Shown piece after piece: positions 55,512-64,000 of a stretch of 64,000 bases of DNA (positions within the stretch are counted from its first letter, which is position 1; the number at the start of each line of letters is the position of its first letter). The notes under the pieces were generated by a model. That model made no database searches and was not told where the DNA came from. It worked only from the letters and a program-made list of their open reading frames with translations. The DNA is from Symsagittifera roscoffensis (Eukaryota; Xenacoelomorpha; Acoela; Convolutidae). The stretch lies in the NCBI RefSeq assembly GCF_963678635.1, contig NC_087066.1, positions 63,122,282 to 63,186,281 on the forward strand, in the 5' to 3' direction. A program made the position numbers and the translations under genes.

Positions 55512-58500
55512 CTACAACAGCAACAGTGTCTTTAGACCACTTTTATGTCGGCTAGTACAGTTTACGGGAAAATATTCGGAGAGAAAGAGTTATTTAAAAT
55601 GAGTACTTGATATTTTTTGCTTTAGACAACCTTCAACCCAGAGACAGATCATAGTCTTCTGCGAAGAAAGAACATTATTTTTAGCACATTTTCAGCTCAA
55701 TTTACCAGACTCCAATTTACCAAAAACTTTGGAACAAGAAAATAGGGACAAAAAATTAGAAAAAAGTTTAAAAAATTATAAAGAAAACAAAAATAATCAG
55801 TAACTGTGTAAAAGTTCAGAATGCTAAGACCAGATGAATTTTCCTGCTTACAACTGTGTTCGGATAATTTTTCGGAACCTGTTTGTTTTTCAAAGCGAGC
55901 TTCGTTTTTTCTAAATTTTTGTAAAACTTCCCTCCCTGAAAATTTAAGACAAAACTATTGCAGATTCCTCACTCTCAATTTGACACAATTTGCAGATCTG
56001 TAACTTTCTCGGCCAATCGCCAGCGAGCGTCAAGTTACAAAAACGTACCGTTTCACTTTCGCCAGATCACCTCCTGGAACCATGGTTGGCGGCTGGTAGT
56101 TGATGCCCACTTTGAACCCAGTGGGACACCAGTCTACAAATTGGATCTGGGTCTTCTTTTTAATAGCTGCAATGGCTGCGTTCACATCTTTAGGAACAAC
56201 ATCGCCTCGGTACAACATGCAACATGCCATATACTTTCCGTGTCTCGGGTCACATTTAACCATCTGGTTCATCGGGTCAAAGCACGCGCTCGTGATCTCG
56301 GCAACTGTCAGCTGCTCGTGAAAAGCTTTCTCGGCTGAAATCACAGGAGCGAACGTCGCAAGTGGAAAGTGGATCCTTGGGTAGGGAACCAAGTTTGTCT
56401 GGAACTCGGTCAAGTCCACGTTCAAAGCTCCGTCAAATCGCAATGATGCAGTAATTGAACTCACAATCTGGCCAACAAGTCGGTTCAAGTTCGTGTACGA
56501 GGGTCTAGGGATGTCCAAGTTTCGATGACATATCTCGTATATGGCCTCATTGTCGACCATGAAACAGCAATCTGAGTGCTCCAGAGTCGTGTGGGTACTC
56601 AAGACAGTGTTATAGGGTTCCACGACAGCAGTCGAGATCCGTGGCGCCGGGTAGACAGCGAACTCGAGCTTAGACTTCTTGCCGTACTCGACTGAAAGGC
56701 GTTCCATGAGCAGAGAGCCGAACCCGGACCCAGTTCCTCCTCCAAAGGAGTGGAAGATGAGGAATCCTTGGAGTCCAGTGCACTGGTCTGCCAGCTTCCT
56801 CAGTTTGTCCATCACCATGTCTATGATCTCCTTGCCAGCAGTATAGTGGCCTGGAAAATAGAAAGACAGACTTGCAAAACTTCATAAGTTAAGTTTACAG
56901 CAGAAAACTTCCTGAAGGCTCTCGTGAATACAAATGAAAAACTATAACTGCAAAAACACTGGAGTGACGATATGAATCAAATCCTTGAAAGCTAGCTCAT
57001 AAATTTTCTTACAATTGTTACAAAATAAATGACCTCTACAGAGGTAGTAGTGCTCCTATACTACTTTATAACAGCCAATACAGAGATTAATTTTTTCTAA
57101 GAGCTTTGATTTGGTGTCCAATATTCAGTTTTGAGATAGAGGCAAGTTTGGATGTTTTGTGTTGACCTAACTAACCCCTGGCATAGTTGTTTGCGGCGTC
57201 CTCCTTGCCGGTGATGAGTTGTTCCGGGTGGAACAGATGTCTGTATGTGCCGCCTCTCGTCTCGTCCACCACACTCGGCTCCAAGTCGGCGAACACCGCC
57301 CGAGGTACATGCTTACCCGAACTAGTCTCAGAGAAGAACGTGTTAAACGAGTCGTCTCCAAAACCTACGCAAAATATTGATTAGCGTATGCGGGAACTTT
57401 CGGTAGCATAAAGTTCAATATTTGAATCCCTGTAAAAAGCATGTTTTATACATGAGCCCATTATCACAAGAAAATAGAATATTTAAAACGAGTAAAGGAA
57501 AGTGCATCCAGATTTTTCATTATTTTGCGGCCCATAAAATGTGTTTTCGGACGGTTCAATTTATAACTTATTGGAAGAAACTATCATATTTTCCAACTAT
57601 TTTACCGATATTTGTCTATTACAGCTAAAGACGTCGATCATATTTGATTAAACGAACCTTTGATTTTCATACAAAAAGTCCGCTATCTAAATTTTTTTCA
57701 GGCTAGCTAACTTTAAAGAACTTTGATTTTGATTTTGATCTAACGAATATAACCAGTTGCTGTGCAAAAAATACAATGTTCCGACCATCTTGATTTAAAC
57801 TTGAAGTTCAAAAACAAAACAAAAATAAAATAAAAAGATTATTTTTTTTCAATTTCTTGATCATAGAATTATAAAAATCATATTGAGAGGAAATGATAGC
57901 TATAAACGTTTAAAATCCTGTAGAAGTCAACTGAACGTCATAAAAAGTGAAATGCCATTTGGTCTGAAAACTGGAAAAGTTCATATCATTTTTCGTGGCA
58001 CCAAAACCAACCTTTTCGAATTTTTTGTAATCCAAGTAACGGCTGAAAGCGTATATAACAATCTCGCATTTGACTCACTTCAAACTTTCCTCAAAACTTT
58101 CAAGTGTAAACCCCACCTTTCAAAAAAACTAAGGAACATAAAAACTTGTGATATAACTTTCGCTTATTAAAGCATGGTTTGTCTCAATAAGGTCAATTTC
58201 CTTCGGTTGATATGGAAAAATCCTAAGCTTATGAAACGTTAAAAAATAATTGCATGTACTACTTTATGTATTTGACTGTAAGTTATCGGGGAAACTGGAA
58301 AACAAAACTTGGAGCTCGCGCCAATAGTCCCATGCCAACTTTGTAAACTGAAACATTCAGATAGGCCATGCGCATTTCCGCCTCGTGAAAAATTTCGGTC
58401 AACATTTGTAGTTAAATTTCAAAAACGTTTAAGGAAATCCAAAAAAAATAGGAAAATTTTAGATTGAGAAAAATTTTTAAAATAGAAAATTTGGAAATCT

Positions 58501-60040
58501 GAAACACTTTCGAGACAAACAAAAACTCTAGTTTGAGAGTTACATGTATATGGCCAAATTAAACTCATAGTTAAAATTATAAGACGATCTTGTGGAAATT
58601 TCATGAATACACAAGTGAACAAGAGATAAGAGATACTATCAAAACTGAAAATAGAAGAAAAAACTTTGCAGATTAAATAGTACATTTAATAAAAGAGAAA
58701 ATTGAATATAGGGATCGTAATAATAAGTTGATAATAAATTTTGGATAAAGATATTTTTCTTGAAGCGTTAACAACTATCAATGACTCTTCACAAAATAAG
58801 AATAAGAAACATCTATAATTGTAACATTGAATATTTTTTCATTATGTTATGGTAAATTTTCATGACTTTGTTATTGTTTTTTGTTCATCCTCTTTTGATT
58901 GTTAGACATCACCTAAAAAACGATTTTTGCGTTAGTTATCAATTTCTTTGTTTTAGATTTTGATGTTCGAGGAAAATTTGCTGTTATTTTTGAGTACTGT
59001 CTCTAAATTCTAAGTTTACAGAATAGATTTTGCTCATAGAGATACCAGCCGACAGGCTGATGCTTTTTTGGTATTTTCCCAAGCCGAACTAAGTTGTATA
59101 CATAAAATGTATGGTTATAGGTTTTCACCTAATTTTTTTTTATTTGATTTGGTTTGGCAAGAGTAGCTTCAAACTCAGTTTTAAGCACAACATGATGCTT
59201 TCTTTTATCTGGTAGCCTGTTATTGGAAGCATTTATTTTGCCTCATTTTAATTTGGATTGATTTCTGAGTTGGCCTAACTTGCCATCTACGTTATTTGTT
59301 AATCAAAAGCTGGTATATAGCTTGCATTAATTATCCCAAACTGACCAAATTAGAAAAGCTCCGATAAACCATCACAGGTGAAATGTTTTGTTTTTCGACA
59401 AATAATTTTGAGCTTAATGATTCAATATTTTCCAAAACCGTATAACGAAACTGCGCGTATCAAGGGGAGACCTTGCTTGAGTGACTACCTTTAAGGATGA
59501 CTGAGTGTTTTTTGATCCCCAATAAATGGCACAAAATATATTTTTTTCGTCTACCAAAACGAAACTTAGTAAAAAAAAGTGAAATTTTTTCGCAAGAATT
59601 AATTACATCAAGTTGGCAGTTTTAAACGACCATAAGTTTATAAAGCTGGTCGCAGGTAAAACATATTTTAAAATTGAGCTCAAAACATTAAAACCTTCCA
59701 TATGGTTTTAATCAAATGCGCCATCAAAAACGACTAACTAAAACGTCGAATAAAAAAATGCTATTTTCCAGAATTGCTTAATTCGATAAGAAGAATTGTT
59801 GAAAAATTTTAGCTATGCAGATTTTTCTGGGCCATTCACCTTAGAACAATAATAACTTCCATGAAAATTTTCATTCTCTTTCCCCCTAATTGTGCTACTG
59901 ATTGATTCACACTTACCGACGGTGGCGTCGCTGGGCATCTGTCCATCCGGGTGTATGCCATGTTCCAGACAGTACAGCTCCCAACATGCATTCCCGATCT
60001 GGCAACCCGCCTGGCCCACGTGCACTGAAATGACCTCTCT
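55259..60040 (-). CDS. TUBA: Alpha-tubulin, multi-exon
   Basis: Four coding exons are visible on the minus strand: 60040-59917, 57364-57176, 56850-56049 and 55511-55259, with consistent phases (1, 1, 2). Donors are GTAAGT, GTTAGT and GTACGT; acceptors are CAG, TAG, CAG and TAG. The first visible exon begins [10 protein letters not shown] right after GCACAG, so the initiator Met sits alone in an upstream exon that was not located, as in many animal alpha-tubulin genes. The spliced protein would be about 456 residues. The GGGTGSG nucleotide-binding loop (near 56730) and the [15 protein letters not shown] block with the catalytic Glu are present. Lys40 is replaced by Ala (SDATVG) and the protein ends DDF instead of a terminal Tyr, so it is a divergent isotype. 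Confidence 0.95.
56049..56850 (-). CDS. TUBA: Alpha-tubulin exon 4 (main exon)
   Basis: 802 bases from [11 protein letters not shown] through the GTP-binding glycine loop to GGDLAKVKR. It is uninterrupted, and residues typical of alpha rather than beta tubulin are present throughout. The donor GTACGT lies at 56043-56048. Confidence 0.95.
57176..57364 (-). CDS. TUBA: Alpha-tubulin exon 3
   Basis: Covers [12 protein letters not shown] through [13 protein letters not shown], 189 bases, phase 1 at both ends. The acceptor is GCGTAG. The donor GTTAGT is slightly weak. [15 protein letters not shown] differs mildly from the usual FVDLEPTVVDEVRTG. Confidence 0.95.
57365..59916 (-). other. Alpha-tubulin intron 2
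   Basis: A 2552-base AT-rich intron. Short ORFs occur (for example 57883-58170, plus) but none has a recognised motif. No repeats related to the retrotransposon arrays were seen. Confidence 0.8.
59917..60040 (-). CDS. TUBA: Alpha-tubulin exon 2 (first visible coding exon)
   Basis: Covers residues 2 to about 43: [17 protein letters not shown]..., ending DATVG with phase 1. The acceptor GCACAG occupies 60041-60046 and the donor GTAAGT 59911-59916. Confidence 0.95.
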
Positions 60041-60578
60041 CTGTGCAATAAACAAAACACGTGAACAGATATTTACCATACGTGTAGAAAATTATTACTG
60101 AAATGAGAACGCGGTCAGGGAAGCACAAAACCAGAATGACCAAAAATTTTTATACTAATCTTTTCCGAATTACTAGATTATTTCTATGCAATAGCACGCT
60201 CAAAATCGCTTATTCGATCGGAAACAAACTGCAAAACTACAAAAAAAAGGCTACTTTTTTCAATATCATGAAAGGCAAAAGTTAGGATTGCTTGGCCCAA
60301 AAATGATGTCGAGAGGTATAACCAAATTGCAATCTTTTCGAAAAATTATTGCGAGGAATTGAGGGAGCTAAAACCCACTTTCTAAGAACGCTGATGATTT
60401 CATCAATTGGTCTTTTTGAGACACGCTAGATGATTTTAGAAAGAGGCCTGATTCAAATTGAAAAGTCTCTGTTTCAACGCTAATTTCAACTGATTACATC
60501 ATGTAAATGTTCTTTGTGACAAAAAGATGAGTTGATTGAAATTTTTCATTTTTAGTTGCAGAATGCAACGAGGCAACA
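60041..60578. other. Tubulin 5' intron or upstream region
   Basis: This probably contains intron 1 after the Met-only exon. No ATG exon with a strong donor was identified. AT-rich, no other feature. Confidence 0.4.
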
Positions 60579-60782
60579 CCCGCACCGAAGTTTCATGGAT
60601 AATAATCGATTATAATGGATTTTTGTAGGGAGTCTCAATAAAATTACAAAAATAATCGATTATAATCGATTAAAAATCCATTATGTGGTCTAAATTTGAC
60701 ATGATAATCGATTATATTGACAACATTGTAGTCAACGAAAATCCATTATAATCGATTATTATCCATGAAACTTCGGTGCGGG
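60579..60782. mobile_element. Palindromic MITE-like element
   Basis: A 204-bp element with near-perfect terminal inverted repeats of about 45 bases: it begins CCCGCACCGAAGTTTCATGG and ends with the reverse complement of that. Inside are repeated ATCGATTATAATCGAT palindromes. It has no coding capacity. No clear target duplication was found at the flanks (GCAACA left, CAGTTC right). It lies probably in intron 1 or the upstream region of the tubulin gene. Confidence 0.75.
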
Positions 60783-63081
60783 CAGTTCTAATCAGCAAAG
60801 TAATATTAAAGACGGTCCCTTTATTGCCCCACCTCCATGGCTCGCAGAGCTCTCATCCTGGATAGGGAAAAGAAACTGCTACTAGAAATGGATTGTTTTC
60901 AGATCCAGTGCCGAGTCCTTAAAATTTGCCCCTAGTTTTGACCAAAAAACTATCAAGCATTTCAACTTACCATGATGGAAAAGTAGTTTCAAGCAAAAAA
61001 CTAGTCTAAGTTGAACGAATGCTTCAGTTTTGAGAAGCAAAATTGTATGAAAAAAGATCGCAACTGGTGAATAACGGAAGAATTATGCAGTGGTTATACC
61101 AGAGCCATCTATTTTAGCTTGAAACAGGATTTTAAACATGAGCAAATGCGGGATATTTCGCCATCTGTTACAGTTTGCGTTGAAAAACTGCAAAAAAGTT
61201 TCAGCGAACATTTAAAAGCAAACTTTGAATAAACATTAAAAGCCAAACTAAATTTGTTCAAAATGAGTCATCGATCTACTAAACCTGCAGTCATATTTGA
61301 ATAACTAAAAAAACGTTTAAAACAAATTTATGGAACTGAGTCACAGAAAATTGTGAAATATGTTGCTAGCAGCAATTGGTGTAAATTGAATTTTAGAATG
61401 GAAAATGTAAAAAAAATGGTGTCTTAGACAAACCAGTACGAAAAGTTCTACCAATTTAAAATAAGGATAGACTTCTCTAAAAACCTTAGGCTTAACAAGC
61501 ACAAAACTTTTTTGTGGAAACACGTTTCTATTTTCGATTGGGGTCGATTTTTCATAGATGAAATCACGGGAGCTACTTGCTAGATTAAAGAAACTGAATT
61601 AGTCAAAAAAAGCTAAAATTTAGTCAAACTCAAACTAGGGACCTCCTGCATTTTAAAAAATATTCAGAAAAGTCATGTATTTTGGCGCGCTCCCCCCTAA
61701 AAAGTATTAAGGAATGACTAAAATAGTGAAATAGTGCCATAAATACTGCCAAAAAAATAACTATCTACGTTTTGAGATGAGTCATTCTCTGAGGTTAAGA
61801 AATTTTTCGAACTTTGGTCTTACTTACAGGGTGTTTTCAAAACATGTTTTATTTATAAATCTGTCTCACTTCACAAATAATCGGGATACTGAAGTGACTC
61901 TTTTTGCAGTAAGTAGCAAAAATTTATTGAATTCTGATAATAAACTTTATTAAGTTGAATTTTTACTTAAACACACATGTTTCCACAGTTTTTTTTAAAT
62001 ATCACGGCGTTTAAGCTGAAAAAGCTTCTATGGCACTGAAATAAAATAACAGGAAAAACGGACAAAAATTGATAAAAACTCAAACACCATTACGAGGCCA
62101 AAATGTGGGTTTTGAGAATTGTAGCGGGTTCCGCAACAAGGACGCTCTCTTTGTTCTTCTTTTGTTCTTTTATTTTCTTTTATCGTTCCGACAAATATTT
62201 AATATGTTTAAAGACTTGTATCTGGAATCCACGAACATACAAACACAAAATTGTGAGCCTATCCAGTGCACAGTTTGGCCTCGTAGTAATGACATTTTCT
62301 CAAAGTCGGTTAACTTTGAACGTAAAATTACGAGGACAAATAATGTTTAGAATTTTACCAGCTTTTCCATGGTGCAATTTATTTCAAACCAAACTCATAC
62401 TTTTGAAAGGGTTCATTTCGTTTGGTTCAAAATTAAAGGGCAAACAGGGTGAGTTCTAATTTTTCTTCCATCAGTTGAGCCTGCTTGCCCCTTTTTAGAC
62501 ATTTAAATTCGTTTTCCAGACAATATGAACTACTTTGACTATATTCTGGGGGTTTTTAAGGAGATGGTAAAAAGATTGGTCAGCAAAAATTCCGTTGTTC
62601 TATAAAAACATTTTTTAGATGAATGAAATCACCATATCATCAATTTGGTCTCCAAATAGATTATCAAATCAATTTTCCACTGGAAAAAATCTGTAAATAA
62701 TTCGTTTATAATCGACCAAAAGCAAATGTATTGCTTTTGTTCCGACTTTCCAAGAAAGCGAAGAAATATTTCTTTCTCCACTCAAAGTCAGAATTTTTAA
62801 CTAGCATTTTTTGACCGGATGCTCAAGTTGTTCTGAGCTCAAATTTAAATAAATAATTATCCTGAGATTGGTTTTTGTAAATTTAGGAGAATTAAAGTTT
62901 TCCAGTTTGGGACAATTAACGCGCGAAATTCTTCGTGCTAGTAACTCGCATGCGGATGTTTGATCCATGTTAAAAACTGTTCAAAACTGAATTGAGGCCT
63001 GCTATTTAGTATAGTTAGTATTTTGCTATGAGCGAAAATTATCACTCTTTATATTATACAGTAGGTAAGGTGATGATGTTC
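60783..63081. other. Gene-poor AT-rich stretch
   Basis: Only short frames with no recognisable domain (for example 62069-62459, plus, two overlapping frames). No RNA gene and no retrotransposon fragment were seen. The tubulin Met exon and promoter could lie here. Confidence 0.5.
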
Positions 63082-63500
63082 CAAAACAACCTGACAAAAA
63101 CAGGTGCAAGTCTTGTTTTTGTTGATGCGGTCAGTTATTTTTGCGTCCGAACTGTCTTTAAACACTAACTACGCTTTTCTTTGATGAGAGCTTTGATGGA
63201 AGTCAAGACTGGGTTTGACTGAATCAACAATCGTCAAGCACAGCACAGTAACCGTTGCCATATATAGTTAAGCAAACCAACTTCAGAATTTTTCAAAACA
63301 ATCTGACAAAAACATTTGCAAGTCTTGTTTTTGTTGATGCGGTCAGTTATTTTTGCGTCCGAACTGTCTTTAAACACTAAATACGCTTTTCTTTGATCAG
63401 AGCTTTGATGGAAGTCAAGACTGGGTTTGACTGAATCAACAATCGTCAAGCACAGCACAGTAACCGTTGCCATATATAGTTAAGCAAACCAACTTCAGAC
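63082..63500. repeat. Tandem duplication, two copies of about 212 bases
   Basis: The block beginning CAAAACAACCTGACAAAAAC at 63082 recurs at 63294 (CAAAACAATCTGACAAAAAC) and runs through GTTAAGCAAACCAACTTCAGA in both. The copies differ at only a few positions, so the duplication is recent. No coding signal. Confidence 0.85.
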
Positions 63501-64000
63501 TTTTTTTCGAAAAAATTATTTTTTACTTTACAAAGTGATAACTATTTTTGGAAGCGGTGAACGTTACGGTCTCGATAATAAAAAAAATGATCAGCCAAAA
63601 AAATTTATTGAGGTTAAGTAGAGGGGTAGTTTTATATTCAAAACACTAGCAGAAATAGTCATTTAGTCCAAAATAGCAAAATAAGACTGCTTTACATCAA
63701 AGCGAAGTCTTGACTGTTCCGACTGCTCCTTAATCATTATCGATTGGTTGTTGGAAAAAAAGATTTTAAATACCTTAAATCTTGGACAAAACCAAGCATC
63801 AAGTGTGAAAAATTGAACAGCACGAAACTGATACGACTAATTAGCTTGCCTCAATTAAATATAGAACAATTCTGTAGCAAATGATAGTTTGCCATGCATA
63901 AATAAACCGTGTTACGCTTTCAGGATTATAAAAAAAAATTATTGCTTCGATCGCTAAATTGCTTCGATCGCTAAATCGCTAAATCCGACTGTCCCTTAAT
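63501..64000. other. AT-rich right end with short direct repeats
   Basis: No gene recognised. The last 60 bases contain TTGCTTCGATCGCTAAA twice in tandem and a further TCGCTAAA. Confidence 0.5.

Noticed and set aside
55274-57361. Additional frames overlapping the tubulin exons (for example 55305-55505, 56100-56321 and 57167-57361)
   Set aside because: They are GC-rich shadow frames of the conserved tubulin coding sequence.
57883-58170. 95-codon plus-strand ORF inside the large tubulin intron
   Set aside because: No domain, no splice or promoter context and AT-driven composition. Treated as chance.
62069-62459. Two overlapping plus-strand frames of 93 and 118 codons
   Set aside because: Both are of similar quality in overlapping frames with no motif, so neither is supported as a gene.

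Overview
This is a eukaryotic, almost certainly metazoan, AT-rich genomic window. The evidence is a multi-exon alpha-tubulin gene with GT-AG introns and long stretches of LTR retrotransposon sequence. Env-bearing Ty3/gypsy elements of this build (gag with one CCHC knuckle, pol, env, non-canonical accessory ORFs) recall the Tor elements of larvacean tunicates, but the organism cannot be fixed from this sequence and that placement is a low-confidence inference.

Layout. (1) Positions 1-15845 hold a tandem array of seven units of about 2.1-2.4 kb. Every unit carries the same internal slice of a gypsy-like element: the end of integrase and the Pol C-terminal tail on the minus strand, a small gene on the plus strand, and the 28-codon env leader exon on the minus strand. 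(2) Positions 15846-41222 hold longer composite units in which env remnants (five copies) and a second LTR type (LTR-B) lie on the plus strand, while pol fragments stay on the minus strand. This is an inverted, deleted and re-amplified version of a related element. (3) Positions 41223-54452 hold one nearly complete element on the minus strand with 4-bp target duplication AGTT, two LTRs, PBS, gag, a -1 slippery site, pol, env and polypurine tract. It is disabled by several stops and frameshifts. (4) Positions 55259-60040 hold alpha-tubulin on the minus strand. (5) Positions 60041-64000 hold a palindromic MITE-like repeat and a tandem duplication but no recognisable gene.

Two points stand out. 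First, Pol of the full-length element contains a macrodomain between protease and reverse transcriptase. It closely resembles the TARG1/OARD1 ADP-ribosyl-hydrolase class and keeps the Lys and Asp catalytic pair. Second, between pol and env there is a small gene on the opposite strand, with a conserved intron, that recurs in nearly every array copy. Together they suggest an env-carrying retrotransposon lineage with an ADP-ribose-handling domain and an antisense accessory gene, whose pol-env junction region was amplified into a satellite-like array.

Expression logic of the element (inferred): transcription from the LTR TATA box; Gag-Pol by -1 frameshifting at T_TTA_AAC just before the gag stop; Env from a spliced mRNA starting at the 28-codon leader; the antisense gene from its own plus-strand transcript.
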